Shown: positions 1 through 6,715 of the stretch, one piece after another
Numbering within the stretch: position 1 is the first letter of the stretch
Layout: each line of letters begins with the position of its first letter
DNA from: Thermoplasmata archaeon M9B2D
GTDB taxonomy: Archaea; Thermoplasmatota; E2; DHVEG-1
Direction: 5' to 3'
Length of the DNA: 16,687 nt
Assembly: GCA_002900555.1 (NCBI GenBank)
Contig: MUGD01000039.1
Location: forward strand, 1-16,687
Position numbers and translations under genes: made by a program
The notes under the pieces: model-generated
Told to the model about the DNA's origin: nothing
Databases searched by the model: none
The model's input: only the letters and a program-made list of their open reading frames with translations

Positions 1-57
1 GGTCACGGCAAAACGTCCTTCTGAAAGTATTTTTTCTAAGTTGCTGCGATAGCTCAC
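1..57 (-). CDS. metF: Methylenetetrahydrofolate reductase (MetF), N-terminal fragment, cut by window edge
   Basis: Only the first 19 codons are present. From a GTG start the peptide reads VSYRSNLEKILSEGRFAVT. This matches the usual MTHFR opening, a short amphipathic helix followed by a G-[RK]-F-x-V-T strand that leads into the first strand of the TIM barrel. MetF reduces 5,10-methylene- to 5-methyl-tetrahydrofolate using FAD. The GTG lies one base after the stop codon of the MetV-like gene, and a GGAG motif at about 66-69 (minus strand) stands 8 bases upstream. An ATG at 59 is followed directly by a stop codon, so it cannot be the start. The call rests on a short peptide plus strong context, because MetV and MetF are known partners. 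The catalytic residues are outside the window. Confidence 0.7.
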   Translation of the reverse strand, partial: MSYRSNLEKILSEGRFAVT

Positions 58-58
58 A

Positions 59-697
59 TTAAATTCTCCGTTTATTCTTTAGTCCCTTCGACCAATCCTT
101 CGGTTTTTGAATATCCGTTAAGGTATCTAATATACCTCTCCTTTTGAAATCTTGATAGATATAATCCCAGACACAGTCCATTTCTGAATTAATTTCACAT
201 TTGCCGTTCGAAGAACCGCCACAGGGGCCATTTAACATAGATTTTGGACATCGTGTCACTGGACAAAAACCAAAAAAGTCATCCAAGATACACTCTCCAC
301 AAAGCAGACATTGTTTAGAAAATTCATTTACCCGTGAAATCTCCCCTAAAAATAAAGTATCAGTTCCAGCGATGATTTCCTTTTCAGGGAAGAGTTTGGC
401 AAGTGTTTGTACACCATTACCACATGCAAGAACAAGGATTTTGGAGGATTGATTTAGTTCTTTAAAATATTCTTTTAGCATCCGCTTATCATTCATCAGA
501 TGACATGCTGGTTCAAGTACTACCCAGCCAGAAACAGGGATTTTTTCATTTATTAGCGCTTCTTTTATTGCTAAAATTTCATCTTTACCACCGGTGTGGC
601 AGAGAGTTGCACATTCACTACATCCAACCAGAAAAACTGGCTTAGAATCAATACAACGAAGAAGATCATTAAAATTTTTTTGCTTTGTGATAATCAT
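59..697 (-). CDS. metV: MetV-like zinc protein (MTHFR C-terminal domain family)
   Basis: This 212-residue protein resembles the MTHFR_C/MetV family, the small partner of MetF in the folate branch of the Wood-Ljungdahl pathway of acetogens. It is rich in cysteines. An N-terminal half carries CSECATLC and the C-terminal third carries CLLCGEC, GFCPVTRCPK and NGPCGG, the last being typical of this family and likely to bind zinc or Fe-S. The longest frame begins at a TTG (706), but I chose the ATG at 697 because a TATA-like TTTTATTA on the minus strand (722-729) lies 32 bases upstream. That is the spacing seen before other leaderless starts in this window. The gene abuts metF, so the two are almost certainly cotranscribed. 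In bacteria MetV is needed for a MetF that lacks its own NADH site. That role is inferred here. Confidence 0.8.
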   Translation of the reverse strand: MIITKQKNFNDLLRCIDSKPVFLVGCSECATLCHTGGKDEILAIKEALINEKIPVSGWVVLEPACHLMNDKRMLKEYFKELNQSSKILVLACGNGVQTLAKLFPEKEIIAGTDTLFLGEISRVNEFSKQCLLCGECILDDFFGFCPVTRCPKSMLNGPCGGSSNGKCEINSEMDCVWDYIYQDFKRRGILDTLTDIQKPKDWSKGLKNKRRI

Positions 698-720
698 TAG
701 GTTCAAAATAGACTAACAGG

Positions 721-730
721 TTAATAAAAA
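721..730 (-). promoter_or_regulatory. TATA box for metV-metF
   Basis: The minus strand reads TTTTTATTAA here, about 32 bases upstream of the ATG at 697. This is the archaeal box A distance for a nearly leaderless transcript. It lies in the 140-base divergent gap between metV and the gene at 838. A second, more distant TATA-like run (TTTTATAC) near 746-752 could also serve. Confidence 0.45.
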
Positions 731-837
731 TATGTCTTGCGATAGTATAAAAAAAATTACCAAAGAAGTATTGCGGAAGAATTAGGATTGTAAAAACATT
801 ATTAAGTTCTAATAGGTTTACGTTAAAATAGAGATGC

Positions 838-1173
838 ATGGAGAAAAACCTCGCGCAATTTATCCTTGAAAATATTTTCTTGTTTTTACCAATAGTCACC
901 TTAGGTATCGTTAGTACAGTCGTTCTTATGTTTATTTCAAAAAAAGATAATAGAGCTGAAACTGAGAACTTGGAATCTGATTTCACAACAATCTTTCGTA
1001 TCAGGTTGAACATTTATTTTTTGGTTTACCTATTTATATGGATAATGATACTCACCATTGGACTTTTTTCTGACTTTATCATTCCGACAATAACTGGTGG
1101 AATAATCGCGACGATTCCTCTAGTTTTACTAATACTCGTTGATTATAAAACGAAAAAATTAAAGGTGCGATAA
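838..1173 (+). CDS. Small three-helix membrane protein, unknown family
   Basis: I do not recognise this 111-residue protein. It shows three hydrophobic stretches, at about residues 9-33, 56-79 and 81-103. A charged loop containing KKDNRAETENLES separates the first two, and the tail is basic (YKTKKLKVR), consistent with a small integral membrane protein. Its stop codon lies four bases before the ATG of the CruF-like gene, and the Shine-Dalgarno of that gene sits inside its last codons. The two are therefore very likely cotranscribed and translationally linked. This suggests an accessory role for the carotenoid-type hydratase, but the sequence itself shows no function. The ATG at 838 is the only good start, and its own promoter is unclear. 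Confidence 0.7.
   Translation: MEKNLAQFILENIFLFLPIVTLGIVSTVVLMFISKKDNRAETENLESDFTTIFRIRLNIYFLVYLFIWIMILTIGLFSDFIIPTITGGIIATIPLVLLILVDYKTKKLKVR
1164..1167 (+). promoter_or_regulatory. Shine-Dalgarno of the CruF-like gene
   Basis: AAAGGTG ends ten bases before the ATG at 1178 and lies inside the final codons of the upstream small membrane protein. It supports linked translation of the pair. Confidence 0.5.
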
Positions 1174-1177
1174 ACGC

Positions 1178-1855
1178 ATGTTCTTTATTGAGATTAATCA
1201 AAATTTCGGAGAACAAACGAAATTCCTTGCTGCTTTTATTGCCCTTATCGCAATTACCTGGGTGTTTCTTGTTTATTATTCCTATAAAAAGCATGGGACA
1301 AAAAAAACTATTGTCTATTTTTTACCGATTATTATTGCATCTCTCATTATTGAATCGGTAGGAGTAGCAAGCGGTAGATATTACTATTCTGGATATATTA
1401 TTTATCTTTCAGTTTTTGGTGGCGGTGTCCCTCTAATTATCGTATTGGCATGGAGTGTTAATTTATTTTTATTTCTAAATCTGGGTAAACATTTCATCTC
1501 AAAGATTTACCAAAAAAGAAATTATGTACAAATTATTTTGATCTCATCAGTAGCGGGATTATTTGGTGTTTGTCTCGATTTGCTAGAAGATCCTATCGCC
1601 CATTATAACAATTGGTGGATATGGGAAGAAACTCTTGAAGGTATAAAATTTTTCGAAGTCCCAGTGCTAAATTTCGTTGGTTGGTTTGTTTTAATTTTTT
1701 TTATGTCAATTGCTACTTTACTTATCGAACGGTCGAGATATTCGGAGAATAGGAAAATCCTTCTTTCAATATCCTCTTTATCAATTACAGGGGTTGCTAT
1801 TTTCATTGTTCATGGTCTGATTGGTAAAATCTTTGAGTTTGTTGGTATTTCCTAA
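1178..1855 (+). CDS. cruF: CruF-like carotenoid hydratase (DUF422 family membrane protein)
   Basis: This 225-residue protein has about six or seven membrane helices and resembles the carotenoid biosynthesis family that includes bacterial and haloarchaeal CruF. Family-typical patches include E59-x2-G62 followed by GRYYYSGY (66-73), GGGVPL (81-86), D134-x3-D138-P139, the tryptophan cluster NNWWIWE (144-150) and VPVLNFVGW (161-169). CruF adds water to the terminal double bond of a carotenoid end group. In haloarchaea it acts on bisanhydrobacterioruberin to make the C50 pigment bacterioruberin. It is translated just after a small membrane protein and is followed by several prenyltransferases. In haloarchaea cruF sits beside the lycopene elongase and a desaturase, so the neighbourhood partly matches. 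The exact substrate is inferred, because neither the polyene synthase nor a clear lycopene elongase is visible here. Confidence 0.78.
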   Translation: MFFIEINQNFGEQTKFLAAFIALIAITWVFLVYYSYKKHGTKKTIVYFLPIIIASLIIESVGVASGRYYYSGYIIYLSVFGGGVPLIIVLAWSVNLFLFLNLGKHFISKIYQKRNYVQIILISSVAGLFGVCLDLLEDPIAHYNNWWIWEETLEGIKFFEVPVLNFVGWFVLIFFMSIATLLIERSRYSENRKILLSISSLSITGVAIFIVHGLIGKIFEFVGIS

Positions 1856-1868
1856 AAAAAAAAACCTC

Positions 1869-1873
1869 TTTTT
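1869..1873 (+). terminator. Possible T-tract terminator after the CruF-like gene
   Basis: A run of five T (with more T-rich sequence to about 1889) follows a long A tract just after the stop codon. Archaeal termination can occur at such short T runs. The next gene has a gap of 75 bases that could hold its own promoter. The evidence is weak. Confidence 0.3.
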
Positions 1874-1930
1874 CAGGATAAGTCTTTTACTACAAGTAAA
1901 CCATTAAAGTAATAAAGTGAATCTCTATTA

Positions 1931-2875
1931 ATGGAATTCATGGGTTTAGGGACATTAACAGTTGCCTGGATACGAATGATTCGCCCCCCTATATTGTTTC
2001 TCTGTTCTTTCGGAGCGGTTGTTAGTGCCTTAAACTGTGCAATCTATATGGATGAGCCCCTATCACTTTTCCAGATTCTTTTTCTGATACTTGCACCTGC
2101 GTTCCTGTCGACAGGAACGATGTTTCATAACGATATCACGGATTTAGAATCAGATAAAATCAATAGGCCGCACAAACCAGTGCCATCAGGATTATTGAAG
2201 AAAAAAACGGTGTACTACACAGGACTTGTGTTGATGATTGGATCGATTTTTCTAGCATCTTTAGTTAATTATATCGACACTAGCACAATCAACTGGGAAT
2301 GTGGCATTCTTACCGTATTTTTAGTGATAATTGGTTTATACTATAATTACTATGGAAAACACCATGGTCTTATTGGACATATGGCTGTTGCATTTGGCGT
2401 TGGTGCGATTCCGTATTGGGGTGGTTTGGCAGTTTTCCCAAATCAACCCCTGCTGATGCTTCCATTGGCTGTAGCACTCTTCTTACAGGAGACCGGCAGG
2501 GAAATTATGGTTTGTGCTGGTGATTACATCGGCGATATCAAAGCAGGTTTTAAAACGACACCGGTACGCCACGGACGAAAACGATCCATGCAAATCGCCT
2601 TACTCTTCTACCTGTTGTTTATTCCAATATTTCCCTTATCTGCTTTCGATTGGGCAGGACTAAAAATGCCTCAAGTATTCGGTGCTTTATACCTCATCGG
2701 AGGCAGCATATTAGCAGCATCTCTAATTATCACCTGGTTCCGAACCTATATGGTTGTGATAAAAACAGATGACGAAAAGATGATATGGAAATCATTCGAG
2801 AGAAACGAACGGATCGGGACACGAGTCATGATCATAGTCTTTCAAATTTTCATATTACTTGAGTTATTCTATTAA
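1931..2875 (+). CDS. UbiA prenyltransferase, DGGGP-synthase-like
   Basis: This 314-residue protein has about nine membrane helices. The first Mg-diphosphate motif is HNDITDLESDKINRPHKPVP (66-85), with N67, D68, D71 and D75. The second is GREIMVCAGDYIGD (189-202), with D198 and D202. The R-P-x-[KR]-P-x-P-S-G tail of the first motif, the mid-protein GHMAVAFGVGAIPYWGG (149-165) and the R-E before the second motif all resemble digeranylgeranylglyceryl phosphate synthase. That enzyme adds the second geranylgeranyl chain in archaeal ether-lipid synthesis. A housekeeping role in lipid synthesis is therefore possible. Alternatively it prenylates another acceptor in this locus, such as a carotenoid (lycopene elongases also belong to UbiA). 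A second ATG at 1940 is an equally reasonable start. The gene is probably in the same transcription direction group as its neighbours, with gaps of 75 and 56 bases. Confidence 0.82.
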   Translation: MEFMGLGTLTVAWIRMIRPPILFLCSFGAVVSALNCAIYMDEPLSLFQILFLILAPAFLSTGTMFHNDITDLESDKINRPHKPVPSGLLKKKTVYYTGLVLMIGSIFLASLVNYIDTSTINWECGILTVFLVIIGLYYNYYGKHHGLIGHMAVAFGVGAIPYWGGLAVFPNQPLLMLPLAVALFLQETGREIMVCAGDYIGDIKAGFKTTPVRHGRKRSMQIALLFYLLFIPIFPLSAFDWAGLKMPQVFGALYLIGGSILAASLIITWFRTYMVVIKTDDEKMIWKSFERNERIGTRVMIIVFQIFILLELFY

Positions 2876-2901
2876 TCGGAACACCGGTACATGAGAAAAG
2901 C

Positions 2902-2909
2902 TCATATAT
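2902..2909 (+). promoter_or_regulatory. TATA box for the second UbiA gene
   Basis: TCATATAT begins exactly 30 bases before the ATG at 2932, the spacing expected for a leaderless archaeal mRNA. It overlaps a short inverted repeat, ATGAG-AAAAG-CTCAT (2891-2905), which could be an operator. The stem is only five pairs and may be chance. Confidence 0.55.
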
Positions 2910-2931
2910 GTTTAGACTTTAACGCACTGGT

Positions 2932-3936
2932 ATGAAAAAGATTTCTGCGTATGCGAAATTACTTCGGTTTCCAGGCATCGGTGCTCTTGGGATCGTACCG
3001 GTCATAGCAGCATTAACCGTAGGAATATATGAAGTTTATGACCTCACCATTGTCTTTATCATCGGAGCTCTTGCAAGTGTTTTTGGATTTCTAATTAACG
3101 ATTATGTCGACATCGAATTGGATAAGTTGGTCGATGATCTGAAAAAAAAACCTTTGGTTAGTGGCGAGGTATCAAAAAAAAATGCGTTGATACTTGCTTT
3201 TTATCTTGCGTTTAGCACATTCTTTTTCATTGCAGTACTATGGTATAACCAAACCATTGATTATTATAAATTCATGGCGTTGATTTGTATCATACTTGCA
3301 GGATTTTTAGGAACTTTTTATGATGTGTTTGGAAAAAATTTTGTCGGTTCTGATTTCCTCGTCGCAATTTCAGTATCGTTGATATTTTTATTCGGAGCGC
3401 TATCCTTTGGTCAACCAAACGTAATAACGTGGATAATTTTTATTTTAACTTTTGAAAATATATTGTATATGAACGTCGTCCAAAACGGGATTAAAGACTC
3501 AGATCATGATTATAAACTTGGAGTGAAAAATATTGCTCTTACATTAGGGGTAAAGGTACAGGAGAATGGCATAATAATACCTCGTAGTTTTCAAGCGTTT
3601 GGTCTTGGGCTACGTTTTTTTTCGGCAGTTGTATTTTTTATTCCTTTTGTTGTATTTGGGTATGAGTATTACATTTGGCAATTAATCTTACTTGGTTTGT
3701 TAGTCGTCGTATACCTCTATTTTGATGTAAAGTTAGTAACGATAAAAACTTTTGACCGTAACCAGATTAGGAGGATCATAGGATTTCAATCGTTTTTACG
3801 ATATTCCCTTGTCCCGATCATGCTATTTTCAATAATTGGGATTCTTCCTTCCATCCTTTTAATTCTAATCCCAATAGCATGGTATATTTTATTCACACCC
3901 TTACTTGGAGAGAAATTGTTCAAACCAAGGATGTAA
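2932..3936 (+). CDS. UbiA prenyltransferase of divergent subtype
   Basis: This 334-residue, strongly hydrophobic protein has about nine membrane segments. The first aspartate motif is NDYVDIELDKLVDDLKKKPL (56-75), with D57, D60 and D64, ending in KKPLVSG (72-78) rather than the usual RPxPSG. The second is around NGIKDSDHDYKLGVKN (185-200), with D189, D191 and D193. Both Asp-rich sites that hold the diphosphate through Mg are present, so it should be active, but the substrate group is different from the other UbiA proteins here. It has its own TATA box. It is followed at 34 bases by the geranylgeranyl-reductase-family gene, so the two are likely cotranscribed. The family includes makers of quinones, ether lipids, heme O, chlorophyll and C50 carotenoids. 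I cannot choose among these. Confidence 0.78.
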   Translation: MKKISAYAKLLRFPGIGALGIVPVIAALTVGIYEVYDLTIVFIIGALASVFGFLINDYVDIELDKLVDDLKKKPLVSGEVSKKNALILAFYLAFSTFFFIAVLWYNQTIDYYKFMALICIILAGFLGTFYDVFGKNFVGSDFLVAISVSLIFLFGALSFGQPNVITWIIFILTFENILYMNVVQNGIKDSDHDYKLGVKNIALTLGVKVQENGIIIPRSFQAFGLGLRFFSAVVFFIPFVVFGYEYYIWQLILLGLLVVVYLYFDVKLVTIKTFDRNQIRRIIGFQSFLRYSLVPIMLFSIIGILPSILLILIPIAWYILFTPLLGEKLFKPRM

Positions 3937-3970
3937 ATCAATGAAAAAATTTCAGTAAAAAAGGGAAACT

Positions 3971-5179
3971 ATGACCTATGATGTCATCGTGGTTGGGGCA
4001 GGTCCTGCAGGATCAACAACCGCGAAGTTTCTTTCGGAAAAAGGTTTGAAAACGTTACTGGTCGACAAAGAAAAATTCCCACGTGATAAGCCATGCGGAG
4101 GAGGATTACCACTACGTGTGCTACAAAGATTCCCGTATGTTGATAACAGCAAAAATATAGAAGCATATTCATCTAGTGGAACAATATTTTCCCCATCATT
4201 AAAATATCAGATTGAAATCAAGCGAGATACACCGATTATATCTACCATACTTAGAAAAAAATTTGATTTCGAGCTCGTGAAATATGCACAAGATGCAGGA
4301 GCTGTTTTTAAAGAAGAGGCTCCTCTTTCTACGTTTCAAATAACCAAGGACAACGTCCAGGTGACATTAAATGATGGGACCAGATTTGATACAGAAATAC
4401 TTGTTGGAGCTGATGGAACAAACAGCATCGTAGCAAAAGATACAGGGTTGCGAACACCAGGAGCGGAAAAAGGCGTATGTGTTCTACAGGAATTTGAAGT
4501 TGATGAAAAAATAATGGATGATTATTTTACAAAATTGCGACATTGCTATATCCATTCGCGATTTAATACAACGGCAGGATATGGATGGGTGTTTGCCAAA
4601 AAGCACCATGTAAACATTGGATTTGGAATCATCCGTGCCTTTAAGTCGTTAGAACAGAAGCAGAGCCTATCCAAGTGTTACCATGACTATATTGAATTAT
4701 TAAAAGATAGAGATCTCATCCCCCAACAGCTAAAGGAAACACCTATAAAGGGGGGAGCATTGCTCACACATCCTTTAGAAAAAACCTACGGAAATCGAGT
4801 GCTTCTTGTCGGTGATGCAGCAGGATTTGTCAATCCCTTATCAGGTGAAGGAATCTATTATGCTATGGCATCAGGGCAAATCGCTGCAGAGACCATCAAA
4901 GAAGCGATAGAAAAAAGACAAACAACACAAGAATTCCTATCAAAATACCAAACTCATTGGCAAAAGGATTTTGGTAAGGATATCGATCTTATCTTAAAAG
5001 TTATAAAAAGAGGCAGTGTGGAAAACACCGAACGGATCATTAAAATAGCAAGTAAAGATGAAATACTTACAAATCTCATGATGGGAGTAATCGCCGGGGA
5101 ACTCAGTGTACAAAAATATAAATGGAAGATAGCACGAAGAGTTTTTTATAGCTCCTTTAAGAATCATTTGAGACGGTAA
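3971..5179 (+). CDS. Geranylgeranyl-reductase-family FAD oxidoreductase
   Basis: This 402-residue flavoprotein opens with the dinucleotide-binding fold VGAGPAG (GxGxxG at 9-14). It continues with FPRDKPCGGGLP (36-47), the family signature YGWVF (204-208), GADG (146-149) and the FAD-binding GDAAGFVNPLSGEGI (281-295). These patterns place it in the GGR/ChlP group, which saturates double bonds in geranylgeranyl chains of archaeal lipids, chlorophyll side chains or menaquinone tails. Its cysteine patch is PCGGGLP, closer to the ChlP/BchP-like branch than to the RCGEGL type of the Thermoplasma lipid reductase. It lies 34 bases after one UbiA and 25 bases before the CrtI-like gene, suggesting that the chain it reduces is attached or modified by these neighbours. 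A weak AGGG precedes the ATG. Confidence 0.83.
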   Translation: MTYDVIVVGAGPAGSTTAKFLSEKGLKTLLVDKEKFPRDKPCGGGLPLRVLQRFPYVDNSKNIEAYSSSGTIFSPSLKYQIEIKRDTPIISTILRKKFDFELVKYAQDAGAVFKEEAPLSTFQITKDNVQVTLNDGTRFDTEILVGADGTNSIVAKDTGLRTPGAEKGVCVLQEFEVDEKIMDDYFTKLRHCYIHSRFNTTAGYGWVFAKKHHVNIGFGIIRAFKSLEQKQSLSKCYHDYIELLKDRDLIPQQLKETPIKGGALLTHPLEKTYGNRVLLVGDAAGFVNPLSGEGIYYAMASGQIAAETIKEAIEKRQTTQEFLSKYQTHWQKDFGKDIDLILKVIKRGSVENTERIIKIASKDEILTNLMMGVIAGELSVQKYKWKIARRVFYSSFKNHLRR

Positions 5180-5191
5180 AAAAGAGAAAAA

Positions 5192-5196
5192 GGTGG
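5192..5196 (+). promoter_or_regulatory. Shine-Dalgarno that sets the start of the CrtI-like gene
   Basis: AGGTGG stands eight bases before the ATG at 5205. The longest frame would begin at a GTG inside this same motif (5193), so the ATG is the better start. Confidence 0.6.
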
Positions 5197-5204
5197 AATT
5201 ACCA

Positions 5205-6590
5205 ATGAAAAAGAAAGTGTGTATCATCGGCGCAGGGATAGGTGGTTTAACCGCTGGTGCGCTTCTTATACAAAAAGGATATTTAGTTGAAATTTTTGAA
5301 AAGGAAACGACGGTCGGTGGACGAGCTCTTTCCATCGATATGTCATCGCAGACAATGGATTCCTACAAACACCTATTGGCTCGATTTAATACACAGATTG
5401 TTTTTTCAGAGCCACCACTTGAAGAAATTTTTCAAAATAGGATGTTTGAGGGATATACTCTTGATCTAGGTTTTCATATGATCGGAGGAGGGATCATACA
5501 GAAACTGAAAAATGTTATCATGGATTATTACCAAAACATCACTATATACGAATCAAGGTTATATGAACAGAAAAACGGTCGCTTTGGTTATTTTGTGACG
5601 ACCATAGACAAAATTTCAATGTTACCCAATATCCTAAGACTTCTTCTTTCAGGAGAAAAAACAATGAAAGAGCTAGATGCGGTTCCGATAACTGAGACCA
5701 TTAAGAAATATGGAAAAGGAAAAATGAAAAGTGTGTTAGAAGTAAACCCTCGTTTGATTAGTACCATTAATAATCTGAATTCGATTTCGACAGGTGAGGT
5801 GTTTCGAACCCAGAAAGATATGAAGCTTCGAGGAGTAAACTACCCAAAGAATGGTCTTTTAAAGATATCACAGACTATCGCTGAGTACATAGAAAAAAAT
5901 GGCGGAAAAATCCATCTGAATAGCCCTGTTACAAAAATTATCATCAATAACAAGAAGGCAGAAGGGATTATTGTGAACGATACAAACTATTTCTTCGATG
6001 CGATTGTATCAAACATTGTAGTCCAAAAGCTTTTTACTATTGCTGATGAAGCTCAGTTTCCAAATGAATATGTCAGTATGATAAAAGGTCTTGAAGGAAC
6101 AGGGAGTCTATGCGCGTATTATTCTTTAAAACAGATTGATCAAAGATTACTAGGAAAAACATTTATTTTTATCGAACGAAATATTGGTGTTGACGGAAAT
6201 GATGCTGCAGGCATGATCGACTTCATTTCCGCAAAGGCAGAAACAGGATTATCGCCTCCTTCACAGTATCTCGTACAAGCATACGTTATTTGCACTCCAA
6301 AGGAAGCAAGGGACATAAATGTTCTTAAAAAACTTAAATTGGCATTAGATAAAAACCTCGAACGTATCATCCCTAATTTTCATTCACAGCTCAAATGGGT
6401 TATTTACCCAGCCATCTGGCATTTGGATGGGGTAGCAAAAACGATTGATAATACAAAACCAGATATACGAACCCCTGTCGAAAACCTCTATATGATTGGG
6501 GACTGCGTTAAAGCCCCAGGGATTGGAATTAACTGTGCAATTAACTCCGCACAAATCATTCAAGAGATGCTTCCTGCATTTCATGAATAA
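5205..6590 (+). CDS. CrtI/phytoene-desaturase-like FAD oxidoreductase
   Basis: This is a 461-residue protein when started at the ATG placed after a good Shine-Dalgarno. The N terminus holds a Rossmann FAD site, CIIGAGIGGLTAG (GxGxxG at 9-14), followed by VGGR (37-40), the typical second dinucleotide-binding signature. A family-like DLGFHMIGGG follows (87-96). The C terminus closes the FAD site with LYMIGDCVKAPGIGINCAIN (428-447). This architecture is that of the CrtI group, which desaturates or isomerises carotenoid polyenes; CrtD of the bacterioruberin pathway belongs here. It is somewhat shorter than typical CrtI (about 490-510 residues). Related archaeal proteins of unknown substrate exist, so other polyprenyl oxidations or reductions remain possible. 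It is directly downstream of the reductase (25 bases) and likely in one operon with it. Confidence 0.75.
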   Translation: MKKKVCIIGAGIGGLTAGALLIQKGYLVEIFEKETTVGGRALSIDMSSQTMDSYKHLLARFNTQIVFSEPPLEEIFQNRMFEGYTLDLGFHMIGGGIIQKLKNVIMDYYQNITIYESRLYEQKNGRFGYFVTTIDKISMLPNILRLLLSGEKTMKELDAVPITETIKKYGKGKMKSVLEVNPRLISTINNLNSISTGEVFRTQKDMKLRGVNYPKNGLLKISQTIAEYIEKNGGKIHLNSPVTKIIINNKKAEGIIVNDTNYFFDAIVSNIVVQKLFTIADEAQFPNEYVSMIKGLEGTGSLCAYYSLKQIDQRLLGKTFIFIERNIGVDGNDAAGMIDFISAKAETGLSPPSQYLVQAYVICTPKEARDINVLKKLKLALDKNLERIIPNFHSQLKWVIYPAIWHLDGVAKTIDNTKPDIRTPVENLYMIGDCVKAPGIGINCAINSAQIIQEMLPAFHE

Positions 6591-6600
6591 AATAAAAAAA

Positions 6601-6608
6601 TTTATATA
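6601..6608 (+). promoter_or_regulatory. Strong TATA box upstream of the third UbiA gene
   Basis: TTTATATA is a near-perfect archaeal box A, just after the CrtI-like stop codon. A start about 30 bases downstream would give a leader of about 85 bases before the ATG at 6716. A second TTAATATA (6658-6665) would give a leader of about 27 bases. A GGTG stands five bases before the ATG. Either way the third UbiA seems able to be transcribed apart from the genes before it. Confidence 0.5.
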
Positions 6609-6715
6609 ATACTAAAATGACTAATTCATGAAGACGTCCTCTAGCAGAGCAGAGTAATTAATATAACATACCTCTCTATTTAGAGCAACGAACTACCGAC
6701 ATATTTGGTGCAATA

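Noticed and set aside
201..452. Open frame on the plus strand opposite the metV-like gene
   Set aside because: It is a shadow of the cysteine-rich coding strand with no start signal and no recognisable content.
2891..2905. Inverted repeat ATGAG-AAAAG-CTCAT over the TATA box as an operator or hairpin
   Set aside because: The five-base stem is too short to call without other copies in the window. None was seen.
6628..6657. Nine-codon mini-ORF just downstream of the strong TATA box, possible leader peptide
   Set aside because: The ATG is about 27 bases from the box, nearer than the 30-32 seen at other starts, so it would lie slightly before the expected RNA start. It has no other support.
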